Source of the DNA: Myrmaecium sp. VS I D KN 1
Taxonomy: Eukaryota; Ascomycota; Dothideomycetes; Valsariales; Valsariaceae
DNA: 64,000 nucleotides
Assembly (NCBI GenBank): GCA_019775845.1
Contig: JADQAV010000043.1
Location: 248,001-312,000, forward strand
Reading direction: 5' to 3'
The notes beneath the pieces were generated by a model. That model made no database searches. It was given only the letters and a program-made list of their open reading frames with translations, and was not told the DNA's origin. The translations under genes were made by a program, and so were the position numbers. This document shows, in pieces, positions 10,983 through 23,035 of this stretch (position 1 is the first letter of the stretch; every line of letters begins with the position of its first letter).

Positions 10983-12530
10983 CGTTCTTAGAGATATGTA
11001 GTTCTTGGAGATGGTTTGCGGGTTACGACTGCGAGGCAATTGAGGGATTTGGGAATGTGAGAGAGGAACAGAGAGCGAGGGAAATGTCTAGTAGGTCAAA
11101 TACTAGTAGTTATCGATTGAGAAGAAGAAGAAGAGGAATCCCATGGATGACGGAAGGGCTTTGAGTACCATCGTGGACTGTCCGGAAACGGTGATGTAAT
11201 CGCGTCCAATCTGACGTCCCGCGTGAACCCTGTTGTCAGATCGAAAGGGACTCACGTCATTGGCTCTTCCCCTTTCCCGTCTCACTCTCTGTACCCTGTG
11301 GGGTACCGAGGGAATAAACTCAACCTCCCGATCGACGGAACCTGATCTTCATTAACTGGTCATGATCAGGACCGCGGCGCATGATGCTTATTGTTGGCTG
11401 TCTGATAATTGGCCCAGGGCAGAAATGGTCACCCTGGTCTGGGGAAATTGATCTTGAACGGTATACCGAACCAAAGTGTCCGGATCTGCCCAATATAATT
11501 TATTCATACCGAGTATGGCGAATCAACAGGTTTAGGCCAGGGACAACCGCGAAACCCTTGCCAGGGGGGATGAGGATGATCCGGAACGCTTAAGCATGTA
11601 TTACCTCTCGGATAATACAGCAGTGAGCAAAGGTCCTGGTCAACGTCCTGACGCTCCACGGTCTCTCTTTGCTGCTCTCAAAGCTGTCTTTCCAGCATGC
11701 CTATGCTGGTCGATGAATTTGCGATGACCAAAACAATCCGCAATGTACGACTCCACGTCTGGCGAGCTCTGGCGGATCTATTATCTGAACTTCCATACTG
11801 AACTCCAAGGAAGGACCTTCTGGTCCGCCGTCACCACCGCCTATCAAACCGCATCGTCACGTCGTCGCTCCTTTCCACGTACCCAATCTGTTGTCAACAA
11901 ACTGCGTCATCATTGACTCAAATAGCTTGCTTGTTTGACTACAGCCAAGCTTGCACCTGGAATGTTCGCATCTACTGCCAGCTACAGCTGTTCTATACAT
12001 AGCGCTTGCGAACGGATTGCAGGATGCCAAATCGCGCCTTGATAGATATCGCTTGAGAGTATACTATGGGACCGGCACATCGGTAGCAAACGATACCCCT
12101 GCGCCTTGCAACATGTAACACAATTGCCGTTCTCTCCCCGGATCTGATCTGGTACAGTTGCAAACAAAGAACCAGGACAGCGGCTGTACTTCAGCGCCCG
12201 ATCCTGCAGAAATGGTAAGTCCCGCGCGATGTTTCTTTTGCTTCTGATACAGTCGCAGCTGGACAAACCGCTTGATAATGAACCAGCTGTCAACCGCTCT
12301 CGGTACATCAGTCAGCTTCCCGCCATGCTCTTCTTGCATAAAGTCGCAGAGATGCACTCTTCATCGCATCGCAGTCCTGTTCCTCTCTGTCTCTTCTCTC
12401 ATCAGAGCTATCCTTCCTTATACGGCTGTCTAGGCCAATCAACCTCTCCTCCACTTCTTTCCACCGTAACCTTTCCACTCCGTCAAGCATATTCACCTGG
12501 GCCAGGTACCGTAAGGCACACATCTGGAGT
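10983..12530. other. Intergenic, divergent 5' regions
   Basis: This 1.5-kb region lies between the starts of the DUF2231 gene (minus) and the CCCH gene (plus). Bases 11340-11700 are relatively AT-rich and contain short inverted words such as CCTGATC/GATCAGG flanking 11341-11370. No open frame looks coding. A part close to 12530 is presumably the leader of the zinc-finger gene. Confidence 0.5.
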
Positions 12531-14574
12531 ATGTCGGATATGCCACGTCTTCAGTTGTATGTAAGGGTTGGCGATGGCCCAATTACCCCAGTTGAGACTG
12601 TCTTAGATCAGTCCGAACTTGCGCGCCTGAAGGGCCTTCGTGGATCCCGATATGTCCCACCAGTCGCGAACAGGACTTCGGTTGGACCGTCAGTGCTCGG
12701 TCAGCCTTCTACCCAGACTTCCTCTGGCAGGCAGTTTTATGCTCCCGACGCCGCTGTCCGCCGTAGCATGCAGACTAGGGCCGATCTCCATCCTATGCGC
12801 GTGCAAGACGTTTCCCTGGCGCCACCGTCCGGCATGAAGGCGGTTTCGCGCCAGAACGTTCCGGAGCTAGATACGCAGGTGAGTTTCGTAGCGTCAAGGC
12901 ACTCCGGGGAGCCAGCAGTAACATATTTTGCATTTTTAGAGTCATCTTCCTCCGTCTGCAATTACCGCAACCAGTGCGAAATATACTTCTACGCAATCCA
13001 TTCAAGCACCTGATGCAACACCGAAGCAACAGAAAGAGTACTGCACTTATTGGATCCGCAACGGCAGCTGTGACTTCGTACACGGCGGTGGTTGTCGTTT
13101 CAAGCATGAGATGCCGGATATCAAGGTACTGAGGCAGATTGGCTTTCGCGAGGTTCCCCGATGGTGGCAGGAGCAGACGGCCCTGCGAATCAATCCCAAC
13201 GCGAAAAGCTGGCTGGCAGCGCGGGCTGCACAAGAGGAGGATAAGGCGCGTAAGGTCGAGCAGGAAGTCATTCTAAACCCGAATTCGAGCCTCATCTCTT
13301 TTGAAAGCGATGCAGAGACTGCTACCAGCGAGGAAGTCACCAGGCAAGGCCGGCGACAGAACGGTGACGAGCGAGATCATCGCCCAAAATCTTCAACGGC
13401 ACAACCTGCCCTGGCCTCCCGGCCACAGCCTACCCTTAAGCCTTCGGCGCTCGCTGCGCGCGATCGTGTTCAGGGTCAGTCGTCTTGTTACAAGCCGTCT
13501 ACGGCACAGGCGACAACTAAGCAACCAGTGGAGCTCCGTCTGCAGGCAGAGATACATGCCGAGCAAACTCGCAAAACTACTGCGAGCAAGATCTTCTCCG
13601 CGCTCCGCAGCCAAGTCCCAGGCGACTCAGAGCCACAACCTCATCACGGCACGCACAAACGAGGGTTTGAGCATGGCGGAAGGGCCCAGGTCTTGTCCCG
13701 TACAAGTCAACAGCAGGTTATAGTGTCTTCTTCGGAGAGCTCATGCTGTAGTAGCAGCGACCAGAGTGACGTCTCTAGCGTGGGATCGCAGACCAGTGAG
13801 AGCAACACCTCGCCTTCCTCCTCCGATGAAACTGAGCTAGTGGACTTGCGCATCCCTGCACTTAACCCAAGCAAGCCGAAGCTCACCACTGGCTACAAAG
13901 GCATGCAAGGTCTTCGCACCAACTCCTCAGAGTCTTTCGCCAAACGTTTTCAAACCCTATCCGTGACCACCCCAACAGAGCCCCAGGGCCTTCTGGGCTT
14001 ACCTGAGGCGATCATGCGTCTACCTCGCGAGCATACTGGTTCGCGTCCAGATAGCACCGCCTATGGAAGCGGAAATACCGCATTGCCACCCCTGAAGCGC
14101 TATTTCAGCTACGACGGCGACCGGCCCGCGTCTGCTCAATCTGCCGCCATCGAGCCGCCTCGCACGGAGAAGACCAAGGTTTCTTCTCAGCATCGACCTT
14201 CTGCCTCTGGCCCCAGACAGGCACCTACCAAGGCGCCCTTGCCTTCTTCCGTCGCCCGGATGGTCCCCCCCCCCACGCCTAGCGGAGAGGACGATATTAA
14301 GGGTGGTCTGAAGGCGTCAAGATGGGCGAAGCCGACTTCTGCGGTTTCCTGCTCCGTTCCAGTTGTAGCACAACAGCCGCAGCACTCATCTTCCAACAAA
14401 GAGCGCAAACATGGAGACCGCAAACGCAGCGGCCGCAGCTCCTCTTCCGACGGTGGCCGTAGGTCATCCATGAAGGATGCGGAGAGGAAGGCTAGGCGTC
14501 GTCGAAAGCTCGAGAAGCGGGTGATTCTGGCAAAGGTGGCGGCGGAAGCGACAGCTTTGGCTGCTGAAAAGTAG
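12531..14574 (+). CDS. CCCH zinc-finger protein
   Basis: Exon 1 is 12531-12878 and exon 2 12940-14574, joined in phase 0 across a 61-base intron (GTGAGT to TTAG), for 660 residues. One zinc finger is visible at C151, C160, C168 and H172 (spacing CX8CX7CX3H) in YCTYWIRNGSCDF and CRFKHEMP. It is followed by a short conserved-looking segment, VLRQIGFREVPRWWQEQ. Such fingers usually bind single-stranded RNA, but a role in RNA metabolism is inference. The remainder is disordered and rich in Ser, Pro and Gln, with a Ser-run near residues 375-410, and ends in a basic, probably helical tail (ERKARRRRKLEKRVILAKVA). No partner gene suggests a pathway. Confidence 0.82.
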
Positions 14575-16634
14575 ATGACGCCTAGCCATTCAGCCGTGAT
14601 GGGAGTATGCTGTGGACTTCTAAACCCATCATTGGATACGATACAGCCTCCATTGTTTTTCGATTTTGTTATAAACCAACGACAAGTGGAGAGAGCGTAT
14701 AGAACACTCGTCTGAAGATCTCCTTGATTTATTTACTCGCCAGAGAAAAGTGAGAAGCAATTCTCTCCCACTTTCGTAACTCTTGGTCAATTGTTAAACA
14801 CGTAGTACTACGACACTCCGCCAATAGAGGTAGTTTATAGGTGCTAGGTACTATGAATAAATACTGCATTTCTTACTGCTTGCGAGTGAACGGAATGCCT
14901 GGAGATGAAGAAGTGAGCAAGTTAGCAACATATCCAGCGAATTACTATGTGAATAGTGCAAGGAGTCGGGTTTCATCAGGTAGATATGCGTGCCGTTACC
15001 GGCCTACTAGATATCTAAGACTGAAAGCTAGATTCGTAGTATATCTGGTGAAGAGGAACAGGATATATCTTTAGCTATCATATTTCTTAGGTATAATAGG
15101 TTTATGATAAGTTTTAATATGCTACCTGATAAAATCATTTCCTTCTAAGTGTTTCATGATTGGTGGTGGCCAGGGTAGTGAGTGAGATGCGTCGGTGATA
15201 CGTTCGTCCGGAGTTCCATCACTTCAACGATTGAATCTTTTTATCACTTTCGCACTTTACCTTCTCGCGTCGAATTTTAGACCTTGCTATCCAATCTCAT
15301 TAGAAGTCTGTTATGTTGCATCTGCCATATGCCCTGATAGAATCAAGAAGACGGTATAATGCGATGTGCAACTGATGTCCATCACTTGCCATTCTCTGGC
15401 CACAAAACTTCCAAACTTCCACTGTCATTTTGCGCGACTCTCCCTCGAGAAGAACTTCCACTGTCCTCTTTTCCTCTCCATTTCGAGTGTCCTTTCTTTT
15501 CGGATCCTTTTGGGCACATCCCAATTCTTACTGTCATAGTCTTCCTTTCCATCGTTCTTGGGGCCAGCATGCTCAGTCCTACATCAGGTCTTTCAACACA
15601 GTCGTAAAATGACACGTTGGGCTGGAGACAGCCATCCTAATCATCCCCTTGACGTCGATAAGCCTGGTTCAGCATCTATCTCTGCGCTTGTGCCTGCTTC
15701 ACGTGTACTCTACTTCCCCGAAGTATGGCGATTTCTTCATCACTGCACACCCGATCCCCGATCTGCTCGGATTTCAAGGCCGCATGATCAATTTGCCGTA
15801 ACCCTTCCCCGAAGGCGGGCCAGATGTGCTTGGCGGATGAGTTCCATTCGGGCCCCAATAATGCTTCACCGACTTCTCGTTTCTTTTGTATGTCCCAGTC
15901 ATCCTTTACTTCAAACGCTTCAATAGTCAAAGTTCTTCATCGTGGTTGAAATGTGCTTTTTTGATGTCTATTGTTGCTCCTTTTCTCGCCCCTTCCTCAT
16001 GTCGAGGGGGCTCGTTGCGTTCCAGCGAAAAGGCGGTCAATCACACGACTTGCACCCGTCGGTCTCGGGCCAGATTACCAGCTGTTTGCACAAAGAATCG
16101 CCGCAGTCATGCATCCAATTAGATGACATTATCGGCTCAAACACGTCGTATATTCCAGCCAGCATCATTTTCTGTTGAGGCACACGGGCGACGTTGGCCA
16201 AGTCATTGGATGAGCTGCATCGCTTTCGAGGGATGACTCCTTGACGATACAATGGCAAGGCACGATCTCGGGCGTTTACAGCTACGAGTTCGGTGGCAGC
16301 TGGACAAAGTGACGTGGTCTTGTTCTAATGAGGTTTGATACGCCCATTCGAGGACGGAGGCCCGTCCTGAGCCGCTTCGAAGCCCTTGGGTGGGGCCCGG
16401 TAGCCTTCACGGGCGAGGTGTTCCAAGACAATAGTCACAATAGTCACAATAGTAGTCGACTTCACGCGGGCGACCTCAAACGAACGAAGCGAGCTTAAAT
16501 ACTCGACTGCTCCGTCACCAGCCCTTCCCTCTCTTTCGTACACCCACACTGCGTTCTTCATTCCCACACCTTCTCCTCAAGTTCAACCTCTTTCCACTTT
16601 CTTACTACACTTTCTCGTCATCTTCAGTGCAGTC
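14575..16634. other. Intergenic, 2 kb
   Basis: Bases 14640-15160 form an AT-rich block after the CCCH gene with no open frame of note. Bases 15676-16258 hold two neighbouring minus-strand open segments that look faintly protein-like but lack an ATG-started, spliceable model. A 9-bp unit (ACAATAGTC) is repeated about three times at 16428-16455 in the presumed promoter of the next gene. The last 150 bases are pyrimidine-rich, as expected for a leader. Confidence 0.5.
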
Positions 16635-17774
16635 ATGTCCACCAGACGGATTTCCCCGATGTCGTTGGCGTTCGTAATGAACCCAACTGAGAACGACAGA
16701 AAAGCTAACTCGACTCAATCTGTCGTACGCTCTCGTTCGGCTCCTGCAGCTTCTGCAGCGTCGTCAAACCACGTCGGTCTCGCACGCGATTGCAGCGAGT
16801 GCTCGACAGCCGACAATGGCGTCGTGACATTGACGCCGCCGCCAGAGCCAGCGGGAACAGTGGCTATGAATATCGAAGCGACGAATGTTACTGCTGTGGC
16901 GCCTGCATCCGACGCAACACCTCTCAAGAACGAACCTCTGTCGCCGCCAGAATCTGTTTACGCAGCCGACGCGACCGACAACGGCGAGCAGGGTAACAGC
17001 GATGATGAAAAAGGCGGCCACTCGGCCCTCCACGACGACCCGATGGAGGTGGATACCTACAATCATGAGCACTGCGAGTTCATCTGTGCGAAGAAGTTCG
17101 ACAAAGACGGCAACCACGAGCCTTGCCGAACCGGCCAATACACCCTGAACCTTTCCCGTAAGATGGTGTCGGATCATTTCGGTCGCAACAAGGCTTGCAC
17201 TCGGTGCATCACCAACTGGGTTCGTTACTGTCGAAAGCATTACCAACGCTCAAACTACGACACCAAGAAATGGCAGAACGAAAAGTGCGACCTGATCTTG
17301 GAACAGCTTGCCCGCATCGATGAAGAGTATCCGGGTATCACATACACAGTGCAATTGAAGAAGAGTGAGAGAGACCGCATTAACCAACATTACCGTCAAA
17401 TCAACCAACACGGAAAGGAATCCTGTCTCAACTTCGACGAGCCGACCGATGAGAACCCGGTCCCGATCAGGATCCTCGAGCAGATTGACGCCGTCTGCAC
17501 TCCGCACAAGACCAGCATGCAGTGTGCGGGCATAGTCAAAGGCTTCAAGGACTTCTTGCAGGCGGGTACCATCACCATGGTCCCGGAAATTGAATTCCTT
17601 CCGGAATTCGATGACAGGACTCTCGAGAAGTTCGCGCCTCCGGGCACCAAAGTCAAGCCGGCTCCCGTGCCGAAGATCAAAGCCGCCTCGAAGAAGAGGA
17701 AGCCCAAGGCCGGAGGTCGTCGCCTTACCAAGAAGGGCGGCATCAAGAAGCCTTCGGCGGCTTCCAAGGCCTAG
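16635..17774 (+). CDS. Fungus-specific protein with conserved Cys/His region and basic tail
   Basis: A single exon encodes 379 residues from an ATG in good context. Residues 1-140 are low-complexity with Ser, Ala and acidic stretches (DDEKGGHSALHDDPMEVD). The conserved core, about residues 140-225, contains CEFICAKKF, HEPCRTGQYTLNLSRKMVSD, HFGRNKACTRC and YCRKHYQRSNY, so several Cys and His could bind a metal. The last 45 residues are Lys/Arg-rich (KKRKPKAGGRRLTKKGGIKK), which suggests a nuclear or nucleic-acid-binding protein. I recall a Pezizomycotina family with this core, sometimes labelled ORP1-like, but no characterised function. The gene is intronless, unlike most neighbours. Confidence 0.75.
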   Translation: MSTRRISPMSLAFVMNPTENDRKANSTQSVVRSRSAPAASAASSNHVGLARDCSECSTADNGVVTLTPPPEPAGTVAMNIEATNVTAVAPASDATPLKNEPLSPPESVYAADATDNGEQGNSDDEKGGHSALHDDPMEVDTYNHEHCEFICAKKFDKDGNHEPCRTGQYTLNLSRKMVSDHFGRNKACTRCITNWVRYCRKHYQRSNYDTKKWQNEKCDLILEQLARIDEEYPGITYTVQLKKSERDRINQHYRQINQHGKESCLNFDEPTDENPVPIRILEQIDAVCTPHKTSMQCAGIVKGFKDFLQAGTITMVPEIEFLPEFDDRTLEKFAPPGTKVKPAPVPKIKAASKKRKPKAGGRRLTKKGGIKKPSAASKA

Positions 17775-19481
17775 GCCTTTTACCGTTGTTGGCCTCGACT
17801 GCTTCTGATAGCCCGTCGCTGTCGGCCATGTCGCACCCTTGCTTCTGTGGAAGCATATTCTTTTTCTTGGACATACTTGCCTTACGCATTGCGCTTTGGA
17901 TGCATCTTCCTTCCCCGGTTGATGCACATGGGTCACAGAATACCTCAGCTTCTTCTGACCCGGGTGGATTCCCAGTCTCCAACCTACATAGCTTTTCTCA
18001 CGTCGACCTTTTGCCCGATAAACCTCATCATTGTCGCGCGGTTTGGCTCAACCACTCTTACTTTGCTCCATTCTTAATCCTTATTGTTTGCCGATCACAT
18101 CGACCGTCGCTTGCATCACCTCACAAAGAACGACGTCGTCTCAACCAGTTGATCCGCCTGCTGTACAACGCGGTGCCCATCGCAAACGTACAGCCTAATC
18201 CTCTCAGCACTTTTAACGGAGATTATCAACCATCAGCGACGATTGAAAGTCGCTGATCGTACTATACCTCGAACCGCCCCTGGTGGTTTCTTTCATCTGG
18301 AGAAAACAGGAGCTCAGGTGCTTTTGCCCGGCGCTTCTCGATTCCTAGTGAGTCTATAACTGCTCGATCGGCCACCGGTCCTATTATCCGCAGTACTACT
18401 ATCGCAATAGTCGGTACTATAGCGGTCCCTAAGCAGTTGATACTTCTCCAGTGTAATGGCGTGCAGTTCCGTGCTTTGCATGTATTTCTCCCCCTTCTTT
18501 CTTTTTTCCCCTATTCCTTTTCATTCTTCCTTGGATTGCTTGACTCCCCTGCCTGTTTGATTGGGCAGTTCTATCCTTTTTTCGATCACGGTTGGTTTCC
18601 CCTTTCTTTGCTTTTCATTTCAATTTTCGGATTCCGACCTTCCTTGCGCCTGAGCGAACAAGGATTGAATACAGAGGTGAAGATGACCATGGTTCGCTGT
18701 ACATATGCTAGATAATTATATACCGAACCAACGTGTGCTTTCCCCTCGATCTCTTTCTTTCCCCTTGTCTTTTTCAACTTTCACCTTTTCTTTTGCTTTC
18801 TCGCCGACCTATCTACATGTGCAAGACGTGGAAGTTTTAACTGTGATGATAGAAACGACTTCCTAGTCCTGGATACATTGCAGACAGTCAGAGAAAAGAA
18901 AGCTTGCTGATATAGTTGGTTATGCAACGGAAATACAGATACCCTTCCAATGCTGTTCTTCATCTCACTCTCCTCCCTACCCTTTTCTCTCAATAAGCAA
19001 CGTCTCGGCAGGACTAAAAACATCGTGATCCATGCGTGACGAGGACGAATGCTTGGAATAAACCAAATAGATTCCTAGAGGAAGAATAGTATGTACATAC
19101 AACAACATCGTTTCTCGAGCACTGAACATCGCGAAACAACCAGGGAAGAAACGCCAAATCCCCCAGAGGCGCCGCTCGAAAAGAGCAAGGAAGAAATAAA
19201 AAACAAGGGACCAGGTGCAACGCCTACCCAAGAAAACGCCAGGATCACTGCTCCGACATGTCTTATCCCCTTACCCCGGTCCGAAGCCAGGCCTTTCCCG
19301 TGATTCGTTGCTTTGCTCCTTTTCCCGAGTCTTTCTCGTGTCCATGACATGCCCAGATCGATCCTAAGTGAGTCCCTCAAGCTTCGTAATATCCCAAGTC
19401 CCATCCCTGCCGAAGATTCCGTTTCCGTAAGTGGTTCCCATAATATTCCATAACATCGCCAGATAAACAAGTCCCTCGCCA
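17775..19481. other. Intergenic, convergent 3' region, 1.7 kb
   Basis: No coding frame stands out. A small hairpin-forming sequence lies at 18392-18418 (arms AGTAC/GTACT and ACTAT/ATAGT around a CGCA loop). Bases 18480-18800 are strongly T/C-rich. The rest is presumed 3' untranslated and spacer DNA. Confidence 0.5.
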
Positions 19482-21949
19482 TCATACTTTGCTCCCACTC
19501 CTTCCTTCCTCCTCACCATCATCATCCCCGTCCACCACTGCAGTCCCTCCACTTAATCTCCTCGCCATCCGCCCCCGCACTGCTGCATCTTCCTCGTCGT
19601 CATCGTCCTCATCATCCTCATCCAGCCAAACATCATCCTCGTCTCCATCATTCTCCATTGTAAGCCCGCTTCCACTCCCGCCTCCGCTTGCTGCGCACGC
19701 CAAAGGACTCCCGCTCGCCTCGCTCCCGCAGCCGTTGCTCGGACTCGAACTGGCGCCTGATACGCTGGGCACGAACCCCCTGAAACCATTCACCACCACA
19801 TTGCTCCCTTCGATTTCGTCCTCGTACGCAGGGGGCGCATCCTCCTCATCCTCATCATCCTCGTCGATCACTGAGTTTCCCGAGGATGATGGCGTTTTCT
19901 CGGATGCGTAAACGGAGCTGCTGCACGGGGTGTCGATGTCGATGCTGGTGAAGCTCGGAGCGGAGGTGGTGTACGAAGGGAGCGAGGAGGTGCGGGAACG
20001 AGCGACGTGAGCGGGAAGTTCCGAGGGACCAGCGGCAACAGACGGTTGGTTGGTTATCGGGTACGGAGCATAGGGGCCGCGAGGAACCGGCAGCGGCGGC
20101 GGCGGAGGGAAGGGGTGGTTCTGAGTCTGTGGGAAGAAGTGTGATGGTGGAGGGGGAGGGGGGGCGTAAGGGTTGTGCTGAGGTTGAGCGCCAGAAGGAG
20201 GCGGTGGGGGCGTCGGGTACGAGCGAGGGAAGCTTCCATCGGAGTTGCCCACGAGACCGCTCACGACACCGCACGTTTCGCGCAGCATTCGAATTTCCTC
20301 CTGCATTGCATCCTCCAACATGTCTTCCCGGTCGAGGATCAGGCAACGCTTTTCCTCGTAGTCATCCAGGCGTTCTTCATCTCCTCGGCTGCTGTGACCG
20401 TGCCACCAGTCGCGCCAGGCTTGCCGGCGAGCCGCCCTGCGATAGAGCCGGGCATTGCGTCGTTCCTCGCGGCGGGTGGCGCGGTCGACCTTCCGACGCG
20501 CCGAGCAAAGACTGCTCCGGCGGATGCAAGCAAAGAGACAAGTGAGACCGACGCAGCTGCTGAGGACGGACAGGGTGACCCAGATGAGATGGGGCGGGTG
20601 AGAGGGATGATGCGGTTCGGACGGTGGCGGTCCATGGTGCATGCCATGAAGATGGTGCGGTGGCGGTCCATCGAAGTGAGGCGGCGAAGGAGGGCGCTTC
20701 TCATCTGCCATCGCGACATGGCCATGGTGAACGGGGTACATTGGTGGGGGGCCACGGTGTTCGAACGGAGGCATCTCGAATTCGGCCTGAGGGGCGGCTC
20801 CCGGTGGCGGAAACCTGCTCGGCATTTCAGCGTGGTCGTGGTTGTGATCGTGCTCGCGCTGCGGAGGCTGATGATGCACGGGCGAGAACCGGATCCACAT
20901 GACCCGGATGGCACCGCTGGCTTTATCCGTGATGGTTTTGAAGACACAGCTCAGGCTGTCGCACTGCTGCAACTGCTGACGAAACGTCGTGTACCGGCTT
21001 TTCAAGAGGGCGTGGATGGCCCCCTTCTTCTGGCGAATCCGTTGTCGAAGCTCCCGAGCGTCGGCCTGAAGTCTTTTCAGCTCGCGGATCTCCGCTTCGA
21101 TGCTGTTGTCGAAAGCGGGGGTGCCGTCGTCGTCTTTCCTTGGGGGCGCTACGAGCCTGAGGTGAACTGGGGGATCTCTCCACTCCTCGGAAAATTTGGA
21201 GCTTGCAGCCTCAAACTCGGGACGCAAGGCCAATCGCAAAAGCTCAGGAGGAGCAATGTTCCTGAAGGAGATGGTGAAACCGGATGGTCGTTCGGGAGCC
21301 TTGCCATTGACCTTGTCGATGGTGACGGTTAACAGCTGGGCGACATCGTCGTCTTCTCGGTCCAGCTCATCGACGTCGGTATCGGAGAGGCAAGTGGAGT
21401 TCCAGGAGAGTTCGATCAGGTCTGGTTCCTTGACAGGGCCGCGTTGAGGTGTTCGTAGGGTTCCGTGGCCGGACGCATGGATGCCGTCCCACTTTTGTGC
21501 GAGGAAAAGATCATTGAGGGTGATGTTGGCCACACCACAGGGCGCTTCGGAGGCGAAGACTTGGAAGTCCAAGAGCTGGAGAGGGGGGAGGATACGGTAA
21601 GTATATAGGAAGGGATGATGATGAGGTTGGCAGCCAAGAGCATACGTACCAAGGAGTCGTCAGCAGGATGGATGGCGTCTTGGCCACGGCAACCGCTGCA
21701 TGGCACCTGGAACGAAGCCTTGACTCTGGAGTCTCGCAGGTCTGACCAGGCGGGTGAGCATGATGCACAGAGATGGATAAGATGGACTGATGCAGATGGA
21801 GAGATCCGATTGCTGCGAGGGAACTTGAGAGAAAGTCACCCACCTAGGTCTACTATGGAAGGGGCATCGGGTCTGCTTGGGAAGCCCGGGATTGCGAGGC
21901 CCGCAACGGTGGGCAGAACGGCCAGCGACCTCCAGAAGGAAGAGCGCAT
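19482..21949 (-). CDS. Secretory-pathway single-pass membrane protein with Pro-rich cytosolic tail
   Basis: Three exons on the minus strand, 21949-21844, 21741-21650 and 21575-19482, give 763 residues; introns are 102 and 74 bases. The N-terminus MRSSFWRSLAVLPTVAGLA is a signal peptide. A Cys-containing lumenal region follows (VPCSGCRGQDAIHPADDSLL, APCGVANITLND), then a short coiled coil near residues 222-260 (EIRELKRLQADARELRQRIR) and a His/Pro-rich linker. One membrane helix, LIWVTLSVLSSCVGLTCLFACI, spans about residues 394-416. The tail begins with a basic ARRKVDRATRREERRNARLYRR stretch and continues with polyproline, a PPAY motif (a possible WW-domain ligand) and long Asp/Glu runs. I know similar uncharacterised proteins from other filamentous ascomycetes. 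A membrane adaptor for ubiquitin ligases is possible but only inferred. Confidence 0.78.
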
Positions 21950-21973
21950 TGGTTCTGATGATGTGGAAAGAAA

Positions 21974-21997
21974 GGGGAAGGGGAAGGGGAAGGGGAA
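21974..21997. repeat. (GGGGAA)4 simple repeat in a 5' leader
   Basis: Four perfect six-base units lie 25 bases upstream of the minus-strand start codon at 21949. In the transcript they read as TTCCCC, so they form part of a pyrimidine-rich 5' leader. Confidence 0.85.
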
Positions 21998-22485
21998 AGG
22001 AGAAGTGAATGGACCAAGCAGGTGGGGTGGTGGTGGTGGTTACTCAAACGCTATCGAAGGGGTATGGACGGTAACAGGGAATGATGAAGTGATGCAGCAG
22101 ATGAAGAGAAAGACGAAATGGACGCAAATGTGATGGAGGAGGATGGGGGTGGTGAGAGGGTGAAGGTGTGAGTGATGGAAGAGGGTGTGGGATGCAGGTG
22201 GGATGAGGGATGAGGGATGGGGCGGGAGATGCGAGGCTAACCTCAGGCGCACATCGAGGAGGAGGAAGAGCAGGAGGGGGAAGGGGGGGAGGAACTGCCA
22301 AAACTTTCAACCGGACGGACGGGGCTGCCAGGCAGGAGGAGGCGAACGCTGCCTTCTTCCCCCCATACACAGGAGGTCCGGATTCTTCTTCCCTTCGCCC
22401 CCTTCCATCCTTTCCTTCCTTTGGTTCCTTCCTATCCGACGCATTCGCGGAGGCTGACGCGGCTGGTAAGGCTGACCCGGGCCCA

Positions 22486-22522
22486 TCAGGCAACCTCCGT
22501 TCAGGCAACCTCCGTTCAGGCA
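22486..22522. repeat. 15-bp tandem repeat, two and a half copies
   Basis: The unit TCAGGCAACCTCCGT occurs at 22486-22500 and 22501-22515, followed by the first seven bases of a third copy. It lies in noncoding DNA upstream of LSM4. Confidence 0.85.
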
Positions 22523-23035
22523 TCCATCAAGTGCACATTCATCTTGAGGCCGATTCCATCATACTCAGACTCCGATTATATAGTATCATTTACAAGCATT
22601 TATCATTTCCAGTCACTATCACCTGAAGTACTCTAACTATGTGGTATGTATTTCTTTTATTTATGTCAATGTTTTTAGTCCATCTCGTGCAGAATCAAGT
22701 GCCTTATGTAGGTACCGAATAGTGCCTGAGGTACTAACGGTCCGGCCACTCGATCTTCCACCAGGCTTGGCATTTCCGCCGGGACTTGCCGCACACCTCA
22801 CATCCCCCAAACACGTCTTGGCGCATCCGCACGGTTTCAACTGGAACCTCTGCTGCCATCATCACTCGTCCCCACCATCCCGCAACTCGCTCCGTCCCAG
22901 CTTCCCCTCAATCGAGCCCAGCTCGTAGCTCCCCACATCATTCTCTATTGCTACGATCCCGCCGGATTGGACCGACTTCCCCTAGCCTTCACGTCTTCCT
23001 GACAGCTGCTCCTGCAGTAGCACTCAGCTTCCGCC

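Larger units (their letters stand above)
21950..23035. promoter_or_regulatory. Divergent promoter region before LSM4
   Basis: This 1.1-kb region carries the leaders of the membrane-protein gene (minus) and LSM4 (plus). It contains a (GGGGAA)4 run near the minus-strand start, a 15-bp unit TCAGGCAACCTCCGT repeated twice plus a partial third copy at 22486-22522, and a GTAGGTACC-type word near 22705. The last 150 bases before LSM4 are C/T-rich. Confidence 0.55.

Noticed and set aside
20175-21332. A 385-codon plus-strand open frame opposite the Pro-rich membrane protein
   Set aside because: The minus-strand gene has a signal peptide, membrane helix and consistent splicing; the opposite frame shows no family feature.
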